Below, one piece after another: positions 13,368-19,624 of a stretch of 20,817 nt of DNA; position 1 is the first letter of the stretch, and every line of letters starts with the position of its first letter. The position numbers and the translations under genes are program-made. The notes below the pieces were generated by a model. It was not told the DNA's origin, made no database searches, and saw only the letters and a list, made by a program, of their open reading frames with translations. Source of the stretch: a virus. The stretch lies in the IMG/VR virus record IMGVR_UViG_3300048999_000102, positions 1-20,817 of that record. One strand, given 5' to 3'.

Positions 13368-13555
13368 GTGCTCACCTTGTCCCATGTCTTGCGCTCAACT
13401 GACACCACGCACGATTCGTAGTGCGGCATCGACTGATTGCGGCTGCGCCCCGGTGCGAAGAATGATCGCATGTGCGAGTCTAGCTTGTCTGCGAACACCT
13501 TCTCGTCGTCGCTATCACCGATGTGGAATATCGCCTCTACTTTCATGCGCTTCAT
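13364..13555 (-). CDS. Hypothetical protein
   Basis: This 63-residue protein has an N-terminal beta strand (MKVEAIFHIGDSDDEKVF), a helix (DKLDSHMRSFF) and a C-terminal VSVERKTWDKVST. The ATG at 13553-13555 overlaps the previous stop (ATGA) and the end overlaps the next start (ATGA). Seventeen further codons are open upstream but look non-coding. No recognised domain. Confidence 0.75.
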   Translation of the reverse strand: MKRMKVEAIFHIGDSDDEKVFADKLDSHMRSFFAPGRSRNQSMPHYESCVVSVERKTWDKVST

Positions 13556-13779
13556 CTCAGCCCCTCCACTTCCATCGGCACGGCGGGCCGCTGCTGAACG
13601 GCCCAACGATGCATGATCTTGGCCTGTTCGTCAGTGACCCTGTACAGCACGTAGAGTCCGCCCTTGTACGCAGACGCGTTGTCTGGCAGAAGCTGGAGCA
13701 CGAACTTGCTGCTGATGGGGCAGTCGTTCATGTTGACCAATGCCGCGCGCATGCTGGCGCACCAGATCGAGACAATCAT
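13552..13779 (-). CDS. Hypothetical protein
   Basis: This 75-residue protein has two beta-like stretches (MIVSIWCAS and SKFVLQLLPDN), then GGLYVLYRVTDEQAKIMHRWAV. It has two isolated cysteines and no membrane span. The start at 13777-13779 is set by the ATGA overlap with the preceding gene; no strong ribosome site is present, consistent with coupling. Family unknown. Confidence 0.75.
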   Translation of the reverse strand: MIVSIWCASMRAALVNMNDCPISSKFVLQLLPDNASAYKGGLYVLYRVTDEQAKIMHRWAVQQRPAVPMEVEGLR

Positions 13780-14318
13780 GATTCCCACCCGTTGAACCAA
13801 TCGTTGATGAGCTCGTGCGCGGCCTGTAGCCCGGGAATGCGCAGCCCGTACTTGAGCAGCACGGCCTCCTGCTCCGACTGCTCGCCGGTGACCAGCGTGT
13901 CCCAGTCCATGTCCTCGTCGAGATCCGCGAGTCGGTCGAGAGCGGCGTCAGCGTTGACAACGTCGAGAACGCGGCTGTAGGGCGCGCTGAACACGTCTAG
14001 GTCAACCACCGTCTCGCCCGCAATGCGGTTGACATGGTGCGCGCCGTTGTCCAGCTCGACGCTGAGCATGGCGGCGTGCAGCTGGAAAAACGTGTGAGGC
14101 GTGATGAGAACCTTCTCGGTGGTCTTCGGAATGACACGCACGCTGCCGTCGTCGCGAAGCACGATGGTGTCGCCCATGTTCACGTTGATTAGCAGCGTGA
14201 TGCCGTGATTGCCGCTGTCCCAGTCGTTCTGGTCTTGCGAGGTGAGTGGATCGAGAAATGCGTGCAGAGCCTCGGTCTTCTGATCGTCCTCGCCGTCGTG
14301 AAGCGTGAATGCCTTCAT
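13776..14318 (-). CDS. Acidic hypothetical protein
   Basis: This 180-residue, clearly acidic protein opens MKAFTLHDGEDDQKTEALHAFLD. It then has beta-rich segments (HGITLLINVNMGDTIVLRDDGSVRVIP, VLITPHTFFQLHAAMLSVEL), an Asp-rich stretch (DLDEDMDWD), and a C-terminal helix (GLQAAHELINDWFNGW). Acidic phage proteins of this size are sometimes DNA mimics or inhibitors of host enzymes, but this is only a possibility. Start ATG at 14316-14318 has GGGAGAG about 8 bases upstream. No family was recognised. Confidence 0.82.
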   Translation of the reverse strand: MKAFTLHDGEDDQKTEALHAFLDPLTSQDQNDWDSGNHGITLLINVNMGDTIVLRDDGSVRVIPKTTEKVLITPHTFFQLHAAMLSVELDNGAHHVNRIAGETVVDLDVFSAPYSRVLDVVNADAALDRLADLDEDMDWDTLVTGEQSEQEAVLLKYGLRIPGLQAAHELINDWFNGWES

Positions 14319-14331
14319 TGTCGTCTCTCCC

Positions 14332-14796
14332 TTACATCATGTCGTGCGGTTGAAAGGCGGGATGCCACTCATTCATTCTACAGTCTCGCAGGTCGCGAGG
14401 TCCTATGGGCCTGCCAAGTTTCTTCATGATACAGCGCAGACACTGGAACTGCGCGTCGCGGCCGAAGTGCGCGTTCCAGACCACGGTGCGCAGCATGGGG
14501 CCGTATCCGTTGTTGATGCAGTTCACCGTGTCGCATTTCCACGCGTTGATGCGGTCCGGCGGCGGCTCGTTCATCGAGACCAGTGAGTAGTACATGTTCT
14601 CCACCTGCCGGTCGGTCAGGTTCCAGTGCCCGGGCATGACGAACCGCCTGCCGTCGCGGCGCATTGCGCGCCAGCGCCTGACGAACAGGCCGTGAGTTCT
14701 GCTCTGGTTGCCGAACTTGGCCCTGAAGAAGTCCTTGCGATCCTTGAGCCGGCGCTCGGCCTTGACGGGCCGCACGGTCTTATATTTCTTTGCCAC
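14332..14796 (-). CDS. Basic hypothetical protein with Cys motif
   Basis: This 154-residue, strongly basic protein has an Arg/Lys-rich N-terminal half (RPVKAERRLKDRKDFFRAKF, RRWRAMRRDGRR). It continues with WNLTDRQVENMYYSLVSM and four cysteines in two pairs, CDTVNC and CLRC, a possible zinc site. Start GTG (14794-14796) has GGGGGAT about 7 bases upstream and overlaps the previous gene by 17 bases. The charge suggests nucleic-acid binding. Family unknown. Confidence 0.8.
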   Translation of the reverse strand: MAKKYKTVRPVKAERRLKDRKDFFRAKFGNQSRTHGLFVRRWRAMRRDGRRFVMPGHWNLTDRQVENMYYSLVSMNEPPPDRINAWKCDTVNCINNGYGPMLRTVVWNAHFGRDAQFQCLRCIMKKLGRPIGPRDLRDCRMNEWHPAFQPHDMM

Positions 14797-15055
14797 CTGC
14801 TATCCCCCTGCATATCAACTGAAAGTCCCACTCGGACAACTCCGGCGGGCCGATGACCACCGCCTTGCCGCACGCCAGACAACGGTCGCTGCCCTCGGAG
14901 CGCAGGAAGCGCAGCGACACGTGACCGTTCTCGCAGAACCAGTGCGGCATCTCGTACCACGCGTCTGGCAGCAAGAGAAACATCGGAGCGCCGGTGGCCT
15001 TGACCTTCTCGACCTCGCGCTTCCGCCATTCTAGCAGTTGCTTGAAGGTGATCAT
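14780..15055 (-). CDS. Zinc-ribbon hypothetical protein
   Basis: The N-terminal helix of this 91-residue protein (TFKQLLEWRKREVEKVKAT) is followed by MFLLLPDAWYEMPHWFCENGH, then a ribbon motif with FCENGH and RCLACGKA, and a C-terminal PPELSEWDFQLIC. The pair of Cys knuckles about 20 residues apart fits a zinc ribbon. The ATG at 15053-15055 overlaps the upstream stop (ATGA). Probably a small nucleic-acid or protein binding protein; not recognised. Confidence 0.8.
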   Translation of the reverse strand: MITFKQLLEWRKREVEKVKATGAPMFLLLPDAWYEMPHWFCENGHVSLRFLRSEGSDRCLACGKAVVIGPPELSEWDFQLICRGIAGGKEI

Positions 15056-15234
15056 TCGTTGCTCCAGACCTTGGCGGCGTGCAGCACCGACGACACCTTG
15101 CTGCATTGGCCGCTGAGGTGCCGAGCAGCCTGCATCTCGGGAAGCGGTTGAGCCGTGCGCAGTAGCAGCGACAGAGCCGCCATTATCTCCTGCTGATTCT
15201 CGAGTATCAACTTCTCTGCTGATGTCATTCTCAT
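15052..15234 (-). CDS. Small helical hypothetical protein
   Basis: This 60-residue protein starts MRMTSAEKLILENQQEIM and is almost entirely helical (ALSLLLRTAQPLPEMQAARHL). The ATG at 15232-15234 is preceded by GAGGAG about 6 bases upstream and overlaps the stop of the tiny membrane-protein gene (ATGA). A longer open frame to 15387 exists but its upstream part overlaps that gene and lacks a site. No family recognised. Confidence 0.75.
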   Translation of the reverse strand: MRMTSAEKLILENQQEIMAALSLLLRTAQPLPEMQAARHLSGQCSKVSSVLHAAKVWSNE

Positions 15235-15356
15235 CTGTGACTCCTCAGTAGGAACAGCATTCCAACGTCGAGCATCAAGAGCATGGTGATGCCGAACACG
15301 CAGAACGCCGTTATGATCTTGTCTTCTGGAAGCAGGTCGCGCCACCACGCGATCAT
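15231..15356 (-). CDS. Tiny single-span membrane protein
   Basis: This 41-residue protein starts MIAWWRDLLPEDK and has one strong hydrophobic span, ITAFCVFGITMLLMLDVGMLFLL, then LRSHR. It is easily missed because of its length. It is well supported: GAGGAAAG lies about 7 bases before the ATG, its ATG overlaps the upstream stop (ATGA), and its TGA overlaps the downstream start (ATGA). It leaves no gap between neighbours. The Trp/Arg-rich N-terminus probably lies in the cytoplasm. Role unknown. Confidence 0.8.
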   Translation of the reverse strand: MIAWWRDLLPEDKIITAFCVFGITMLLMLDVGMLFLLRSHR

Positions 15357-15619
15357 GATTTCTTTCCTCCACCCCAAGGCAGTTCACTCTTGAGCATCAC
15401 CATTGGTCCTTGCTTGTGCGGCGTGCCGACGAAGAACTCGCCGGACAATTTCACGGACTCCTTGCCCCTGCCACTTGAGCAGATCGTCGATACGCCCGTT
15501 GATGTCAGACTTGGCCCTGACGGTCGGTCTACTGCCAAGTTCGGCAAGGCGTTGACTTGCAGCACGGGATGCCGCCTGCGTAACCGCCGCAGTTCCGCCT
15601 GTCGCTTTTTCCATTTCAT
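15353..15619 (-). CDS. Small conserved phage-type protein (HKS-like C-terminal motif)
   Basis: In this 88-residue protein the N-terminus is basic (KWKKRQAELRRLRRR). The C-terminal half has KLSGEFFVGTPHKQGPMVML, which resembles, from memory, a small family in alphaproteobacterial phages with a YTG-x3-GI-x3-HKS-x2-VP core. Here the central His-Lys is kept. Start ATG 15617-15619 has GGAGG 5 bases upstream and an ATGA overlap. A competing frame at 15384-15614 on the same strand is Arg/Ala/Gln-rich and is rejected. Function of the family is unknown to me. Confidence 0.72.
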   Translation of the reverse strand: MKWKKRQAELRRLRRRHPVLQVNALPNLAVDRPSGPSLTSTGVSTICSSGRGKESVKLSGEFFVGTPHKQGPMVMLKSELPWGGGKKS

Positions 15620-15846
15620 TCTGGCCTCCGTCGCCTGCGCACCACGCGCCTTCGCTTGGTCACCGTGTCAACTTCTACCGGGTCGAACGTGCCGAGCGCC
15701 TCGGCGGCCGAGTTCACGCCCTCGACCCGGCCCCACTGCGCTCCGGCGTAGAACGCGGCTTTCATCTGGCGCCGAAGTGCCGCGAACTTGTTGCCCGGTG
15801 GCAACGTGGCCGCGATCCACTTGCGCCACGCGGCCTCGGTTCTCAC
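15616..15846 (-). CDS. Small basic hypothetical protein
   Basis: This 76-residue protein has an N-terminal helix (EAAWRKWIAATLPPGNKFAA), a middle FYAGAQWGRVEGVNSAAEAL, and a C-terminal very basic tail (KRRRVVRRRRR). Start GTG 15844-15846 with GGAGG 4 bases upstream and GTGA overlap with the previous stop. The tail suggests nucleic-acid contact; no family recognised. Confidence 0.76.
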   Translation of the reverse strand: MRTEAAWRKWIAATLPPGNKFAALRRQMKAAFYAGAQWGRVEGVNSAAEALGTFDPVEVDTVTKRRRVVRRRRRPE

Positions 15847-16127
15847 GTGCCCTCCATGCGTATCTGCATCTTGAACTCGAACCGCACCTTGCGATCAACG
15901 TGGACCTCGGTGCGATTGCCGCTGTACACCACCGAGATGCGGTCCATGTTGATGCGCTCGCGGTGAAGCTGTTCGCATCGCGCCTTGAGCCACTCACGGA
16001 ACGTCACCGTGCTGGCGTTGAGTATGCCCTTGCGAAATGCGGTTGCGTCCCACTCGACCCACTGCGGCGCGGGCGGCTGGAATGCGGGCGACTTCGCCAT
16101 GTCGGCGAATGACTTGATAGCAGGCAA
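15843..16127 (-). CDS. Hypothetical protein just after the terminator
   Basis: The reading is 94 residues from a TTG at 16125-16127, with GGGAGAG ending 4 bases upstream; an in-frame ATG at 16098-16100 would give 85 residues but lacks a site. The core has FQPPAPQWVEWDATAFRKG and TVTFREWLKARCEQLHRE, and a C-terminal beta region (RTEVHVDRKVRFEFKMQIRM). The open frame extends through the terminator hairpin upstream, which cannot be coding. The gene therefore begins within about 15 bases of the terminator's T-tract, so its transcription depends on read-through. Family unknown. Confidence 0.7.
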   Translation of the reverse strand: MPAIKSFADMAKSPAFQPPAPQWVEWDATAFRKGILNASTVTFREWLKARCEQLHRERINMDRISVVYSGNRTEVHVDRKVRFEFKMQIRMEGT

Positions 16128-16141
16128 TGTACTCTCCCATG

Positions 16142-16170
16142 AAAAAGGGGACCGGCGCGAACCGGTCCCC
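16142..16170 (-). terminator. Intrinsic terminator after the Lys/Ala-rich gene
   Basis: On the minus strand a 9-base stem is formed by GGGGACCGG (complement of 16162-16170) and CCGGTCCCC (complement of 16147-16155), with a 6-base loop. It is followed at once by TTTTT (complement of 16142-16146). It starts about 19 bases past the TAA of the Lys/Ala-rich gene. This is the only textbook rho-independent terminator in the window. Confidence 0.93.
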
Positions 16171-16189
16171 TGATGAAGCACGCCAGCGT

Positions 16190-16873
16190 TTACTTGACGC
16201 TGATGAACTTGCGATCGACCAGGAACCGGAGGGTGTCAGTGCGGTTGTACGGCGGCTTCTCGCCCTCGTAGAACGCGGACACCTTCTTGTTGGCGTACTT
16301 GAACACCGCAGCAATGCGCTTGCCGCGCTCGCTGTCGGCGCGCACGCCGGTCTCCTTGTTCAACACCTTGATGACAGCGTTCTCGCCGAACGGGTTGCGC
16401 GCAACGCCGGTGCGAGCATTGGCAGACGCCTTCTTCGCGCCCTTGGCGGCCTTCTTGGCCGGTGCCTTCGCTGCCTTCTTCGCAGGTGCAGCCGCCTTCG
16501 CGGCCTTCTTCGCGGTCTTAGCCATCTTGGGCTCTTTCTCTTTCGCTGGCGGTTTCTGCGCTGCCTCCTTGGCAGGCTTCGTCACCGCTTTCTTGCTGAC
16601 AGCCTTGGCGGGCTTCTTCTCCGCCGCAGCCTTCTTGGTCTTCGCCTCGGCTTGCGCCTCAGCGTTGTACTTCACGAGGCCGGTGTGGAGCGCCGGGATT
16701 ACGCCCCGAAGCTTCTCAGCGTCCTCGGTCTCGATCAACTGTGCGTCCGGCACCTTGTATCCAAGGTCGTGCGCGCTGGCGAGCATCTCGCTGTACAGGG
16801 CGATGACATCGTCCGCGCCCATGTCTGCGAGGCCATCAATTGACTTCGACCAGTCCTTTAGTTCCTTAGCCAT
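16190..16873 (-). CDS. Histone H1-like Lys/Ala-rich protein
   Basis: This 227-residue protein has three parts. Residues 1-75 are a mostly acidic helical domain. Residues about 78-150 are Lys/Ala/Pro repeats such as AAKKAAKAAAPAKKAAKAPAKK, like the tails of histone H1 and bacterial AlgP/H1-like proteins. Residues about 158-227 are a compact domain with NPFGENAVIKVLNKETG, RGKRIAAVFKYAN and RTDTLRFLVDRKFISVK. The basic middle should bind DNA without sequence preference; compaction of phage or host DNA is inferred. AGGGA lies 6 bases before the ATG. It has its own promoter and terminator, unlike its neighbours, which fits high expression. Confidence 0.85.
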   Translation of the reverse strand: MAKELKDWSKSIDGLADMGADDVIALYSEMLASAHDLGYKVPDAQLIETEDAEKLRGVIPALHTGLVKYNAEAQAEAKTKKAAAEKKPAKAVSKKAVTKPAKEAAQKPPAKEKEPKMAKTAKKAAKAAAPAKKAAKAPAKKAAKGAKKASANARTGVARNPFGENAVIKVLNKETGVRADSERGKRIAAVFKYANKKVSAFYEGEKPPYNRTDTLRFLVDRKFISVK

Positions 16874-16891
16874 CTTCGTCCCTTGCTGCTG

Positions 16892-16909
16892 ACCCTCTGA
16901 CTTGAGGGT
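16892..16909 (-). promoter_or_regulatory. 5' hairpin of the Lys/Ala-rich mRNA
   Basis: ACCCTC (16892-16897) and GAGGGT (16904-16909) form a 6-base stem with a 6-base loop. The predicted transcription start, about seven bases past the -10 box, falls near 16908, so the stem would be at the very 5' end of the mRNA. Such a hairpin can stabilise transcripts; it might instead be an operator. Confidence 0.55.
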
Positions 16910-16914
16910 GCTCC

Positions 16915-16944
16915 ATTATACGCACAGACAGGATGTCCGCGCAA
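16915..16944 (-). promoter_or_regulatory. Sigma70-type promoter for the Lys/Ala-rich gene
   Basis: On the minus strand there is an exact TATAAT -10 box (complement of 16915-16920) and a weak -35 TTGCGC (complement of 16939-16944), 18 bases apart. It lies about 42 bases upstream of the start codon, in the gap after the 244-aa gene. This is the clearest promoter in the window. Confidence 0.75.
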
Positions 16945-16970
16945 TCTGCTATCGCTGGGTTATCCCCCGT

Positions 16971-17705
16971 TCAAAGTGCAACCTGAGCCGGGGGAGCTGG
17001 TATCTCGATCGGAGCCTCGTCGCTGAGGCGCGGCGGCAACCACTTCAGTGTCTCGCCGACTCGCAGTAGAAGTTCGTCGTATGCCTCTTCCTTACTGTGT
17101 CGCGTCTCCTCCTGTTCGCATGCCTCGTAGAGCAGTCCGATGCCAGATGTTATGCTCATCATGACATCGGTGAATGTCGCGTGTCCGCGCTTGGCGTACC
17201 ACTCGACCGCTGATGGCGGCCCCATCTCGATGAGCAGGCCTCCGTCGCCGTCGTTGAATGGCTTGTACGAATTCGTGACGAGCACCGCCGCGCAGCCCGG
17301 GTTCCTCATGATGGCGGTGCCGGGCGGCGGCCGGTGACCCTCGGGAAGTTCGGCGGCGTTGCGCTTCATGCGCGGGCTGGCGAGGAACGGACACGCGATG
17401 GCGCTGTACACGCCGCAGGAGTAGTGCGACGGCGGCTCGGCGCTGGTTCGCGTGATAACGCACATCGGGCCGACGACGAAGGCCAGCTTGCTTCCCATGG
17501 ACTTGCCGCAGACCCAACAGAGTTTCTCCTTGAGACAGCGGACGGTGGTGCCTGGATGCGTGACCCGGAAGTCCCACTCGCCGTTGATCTTGCCAGCGAA
17601 GAACGGCACGGGATAGCCCTGCCTCGAGACGGGGCGGTCCAGCATGTTCTGGGGCAGCGGTATCTTGCGTATCGACTCGTTCAAGTCGGACAGCTGTATC
17701 TTCAT
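16971..17705 (-). CDS. Conserved phage hypothetical protein with CWVCG motif
   Basis: This 244-residue protein matches, from memory, a hypothetical family common in phages and prophages of Proteobacteria and Actinobacteria. Marks are GYPVPFF near the N-terminus, DFRVTHPG, LCWVCGKSMGSKLAFVVGPMC, then TSAEPPSHYSCGVYSAIACPFL and PRMKRN. The paired Cys (CWVC) with later single Cys suggests metal binding. The C-terminus is helical, then Pro-rich. The ATG at 17703-17705 overlaps the upstream stop (ATGA). The family has no known function in my knowledge. It is the last gene before the promoter of the Lys/Ala-rich gene. Confidence 0.85.
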   Translation of the reverse strand: MKIQLSDLNESIRKIPLPQNMLDRPVSRQGYPVPFFAGKINGEWDFRVTHPGTTVRCLKEKLCWVCGKSMGSKLAFVVGPMCVITRTSAEPPSHYSCGVYSAIACPFLASPRMKRNAAELPEGHRPPPGTAIMRNPGCAAVLVTNSYKPFNDGDGGLLIEMGPPSAVEWYAKRGHATFTDVMMSITSGIGLLYEACEQEETRHSKEEAYDELLLRVGETLKWLPPRLSDEAPIEIPAPPAQVAL

Positions 17706-17968
17706 GACAGTTCGTCTCCCAAGTTCTTCATGGCCTGTTCGATGAATTCGCGGTACGACATGCCAGCTGGACCGGGCATTGGACCGACCACGTTGCGCAC
17801 CACGCGGCTCCGCTCCGCGATGGCGTACATAGCCGTCGCGAACGCGTCGATGTTGTTGATAGTGTGCACGCCGTTGAGCGTGACGTGCAGCGCGTTGTCT
17901 GCCGAGAGTTCGACGGTGACACCGCGCTTGTAGCGCTCCATTGCGCGCCTGTTGATCTCGTCATTCAT
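17702..17968 (-). CDS. Hypothetical protein
   Basis: This 88-residue protein has an N-terminal basic stretch (NRRAMERYKRG), then a beta segment (VTVELSADNALHVTLNGVHTI), a helix (DAFATAMYAIAERSRVV) and a C-terminal SYREFIEQAMKNLGDEL. No motif was recognised. Start ATG 17966-17968 overlaps the previous gene by 8 bases, with AAGG about 10 bases upstream. A competing Arg/Ser/Thr-rich frame on the same bases is a shadow. Confidence 0.8.
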   Translation of the reverse strand: MNDEINRRAMERYKRGVTVELSADNALHVTLNGVHTINNIDAFATAMYAIAERSRVVRNVVGPMPGPAGMSYREFIEQAMKNLGDELS

Positions 17969-18185
17969 GCTTCGGAACCTTTCTGCCCATCGCGTCGCGG
18001 GCCTTGCCTATTGCGGGTGACATGTGATCCTTCAACCAGTCGCTTATCTCCAGCGGGCTGTAGTCTCGTCCGCCGGGCAGTTCCTCCCACGCATTGATGA
18101 CACCGTCGAGCGCCGACCACACTGCGTGATAGTGGTCGGCGTTGGCGCCGAGTCGCTTGCCGACGAAGTCTGCTTTCTTCTTCAT
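17961..18185 (-). CDS. Hypothetical protein
   Basis: This 74-residue protein starts MKKKADFVGKRLG, followed by HYHAVWSALDGVINAWEELPGG and SPLEISDWLKDHMSPAIGKARD, probably all helical. The start at 18183-18185 is set by the ATGA overlap and an AGAGGAAG site about 9 bases upstream; the longer open frame to 18479 is Arg/His-rich and rejected. No family recognised. Confidence 0.77.
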   Translation of the reverse strand: MKKKADFVGKRLGANADHYHAVWSALDGVINAWEELPGGRDYSPLEISDWLKDHMSPAIGKARDAMGRKVPKHE

Positions 18186-18757
18186 ACCCTCAACTTCCTC
18201 TTGAGTGCGTGATGCCTGAAGAGCAGCGTGTCCTCGTGCTCCTTCTTCACCACGTGATCGATGATATACCCAGACTGGACCATCGCCATCTCGAAGTGCT
18301 TGAGGCCGAGACGCCACGATTTCACGAGGCGATGCGAGCCGTCGATGGTGGACGTGTGCGTGCTGTCTGGCCCCATGATCCACTGGACCAGAATGCCGGG
18401 CCGCAGGCAGGACTCCATCGTGTGACGCTCGATGCCAGCCTCCTCGCAGTTGCACGACTGCATGATGTAGTCGACCCACTCCTGCGTGAGTTCGAGCCGT
18501 ATCATCTGATAGGGCACCGCGCAGTGTGCGAGCAGAAGCTTGACGCTTGTTACGTCAACGATGACGGGCCGCGTACCGAACACCGCCTTGTTCTCGAGCT
18601 CGTATATCTCCATGCCGGTCATGCCGACATGCCACAGTTCGTCGCCTCGCAGTTCGACGTGCTCGGCGTTGAACTCGAGAACGTGCTTGTGCGCAAACCC
18701 GCGCAGATGCGCGGGCGACGTGTCGATAGTCCACGTGTGAACCATGGGCATACTCAT
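18182..18757 (-). CDS. Hypothetical protein with IDGSHR motif
   Basis: This 191-residue protein has a beta-rich N-terminal half (VHTWTIDTSPAHLRGF, VLEFNAEHVELRG, RPVIVDVTSVKLL). The middle holds an acidic/Cys segment (SCNCEEAGIE). Near 137-143 comes TIDGSHRLV, a motif reminiscent of ParB/sulfiredoxin-like folds where an Asp-Gly-x-His-Arg loop binds nucleotide; this resemblance is weak. The C-terminus is basic. Start 18755-18757 has AAGGA 3-4 bases upstream and an ATGA overlap. Function unknown. Confidence 0.82.
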   Translation of the reverse strand: MSMPMVHTWTIDTSPAHLRGFAHKHVLEFNAEHVELRGDELWHVGMTGMEIYELENKAVFGTRPVIVDVTSVKLLLAHCAVPYQMIRLELTQEWVDYIMQSCNCEEAGIERHTMESCLRPGILVQWIMGPDSTHTSTIDGSHRLVKSWRLGLKHFEMAMVQSGYIIDHVVKKEHEDTLLFRHHALKRKLRV

Positions 18758-19011
18758 CGTCCTTCATCCTTGTCGCCGTAGAGTGTTGACCGCATCTCTG
18801 ATCCCAGCTTCGCGTACTTGCCGAGGACGCGGCGTAGATCCTCGACCTCGTAGATCTCGCGTGGTCTGGTGCCCTTCCACAGCACGATGTCGTCGTCTGT
18901 GCCGCGCTTGCTCTTGTCGTACACGATGGCGAAGAACGTGAGCAGCGGCTGGTCCCAGCCGACGACCACCTCGTGCCCATCATCCTTGGCCGGTATGGTG
19001 TGTCTGCTCAT
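18754..19011 (-). CDS. Hypothetical protein
   Basis: This 85-residue protein contains a beta-rich core (HEVVVGWDQPLLTFFAIVYD) and a helix with EVEDLRRVLGKYAKLG. Starts at 19009-19011 with GGAGAAG upstream and an ATGA overlap with the zinc-ribbon gene. From memory, small proteins reading GWD-x-PL-x-TFF are found in many phages and prophages of Gram-negatives, but their function is not known to me. The open frame extends to 19389 but the extra part overlaps two other genes. Confidence 0.8.
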   Translation of the reverse strand: MSRHTIPAKDDGHEVVVGWDQPLLTFFAIVYDKSKRGTDDDIVLWKGTRPREIYEVEDLRRVLGKYAKLGSEMRSTLYGDKDEGR

Positions 19012-19331
19012 GCTCTCTTCTCCTTGTGATGGTCCTTGATGAGCACCGGGTTGCAGCGGTGACGCCAGAAGAAACCCTCGAAGGCCTCCTTCGTGCCGCA
19101 GTCGCTGCAAATGTACGTCGTGGCGTACCGCGAGTACGAGTTCCCCCGGCCGACGCTCCCGGTGAAGAACGCCTTCACCGAGAAACAGGCGGGGCAGGTT
19201 GGCTGCGAGCGATAGCCCTCCTGAACGGGGGACCAGTGCGCCCACGAGCCCGGTATCGGCTCGAGCTTGCGACCCTTGCACGTTGCGCTGCGAACGCGAT
19301 GCGGATACTTCATGTCGTGGCGGCGCGTCAT
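19008..19331 (-). CDS. Zinc-ribbon protein (CSDCG type)
   Basis: This 107-residue protein carries CPACFS near residue 46 and ICSDCGTKEAFEGFFW near 73-88, two Cys knuckles about 26 residues apart. The second follows a small phage zinc-ribbon pattern in which CSDCG is followed by REA-x-EGFFW. The C-terminus is His/Lys-rich (KDHHKEKR). Start ATG 19329-19331 overlaps the upstream stop (ATGA). Likely binds nucleic acid or a host transcription component; role not shown. Confidence 0.82.
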   Translation of the reverse strand: MTRRHDMKYPHRVRSATCKGRKLEPIPGSWAHWSPVQEGYRSQPTCPACFSVKAFFTGSVGRGNSYSRYATTYICSDCGTKEAFEGFFWRHRCNPVLIKDHHKEKRA

Positions 19332-19624
19332 CGCTCACCCACCATGATGACAGCGGGCAGCGGCTGGCCCTCGAGAAACTGCGTGACATCGGCGTAGCGC
19401 ACCGGAATCTCCGAGATGCGCTTGACGTGCGATGCCGACGGGATGGCGTCTCTGCAGATGTCGAGCGCGGCGTCGCGGCTGTAGGTGCCGGCTCCGAGTA
19501 GGCCCGGGCTGTATCCCCTGCGATTGGGACCCCACCATCCTCGGTGCTCGTTGGACCATATCAGGTAGAGGTCCTCTTTCTCCGTGAGCGGCTTGACCCG
19601 CGTAGACGTGCTGCTGTTCGCCAT
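19328..19624 (-). CDS. Conserved small phage protein (WSNEHRGWW motif)
   Basis: This 98-residue protein has the stretch LYLIWSNEHRGWWGPNRRGY followed by AGTYSRDAALDICRDA, which I recall from many small phage and alphaproteobacterial proteins of unknown role. The N-terminus is Ser/Thr-rich. The start ATG (19622-19624) has the strong site AAGGAGGAC about 7 bases upstream and follows the previous stop with no gap. The end overlaps the zinc-ribbon gene (ATGA). Confidence 0.85.
   Translation of the reverse strand: MANSSTSTRVKPLTEKEDLYLIWSNEHRGWWGPNRRGYSPGLLGAGTYSRDAALDICRDAIPSASHVKRISEIPVRYADVTQFLEGQPLPAVIMVGER

Noticed and set aside
15384-15614. Alternative 76-residue minus-strand frame
   Set aside because: It lies inside the 88-aa gene, which has the better ribosome site, ATGA junctions at both ends and a recognisable C-terminal motif.
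16127-16843. Plus-strand Leu/Arg- and Ala/Phe-rich frames opposite the Lys/Ala-rich gene
   Set aside because: Mirror images of Lys/Ala repeats; the minus-strand gene has a promoter, ribosome site and terminator.
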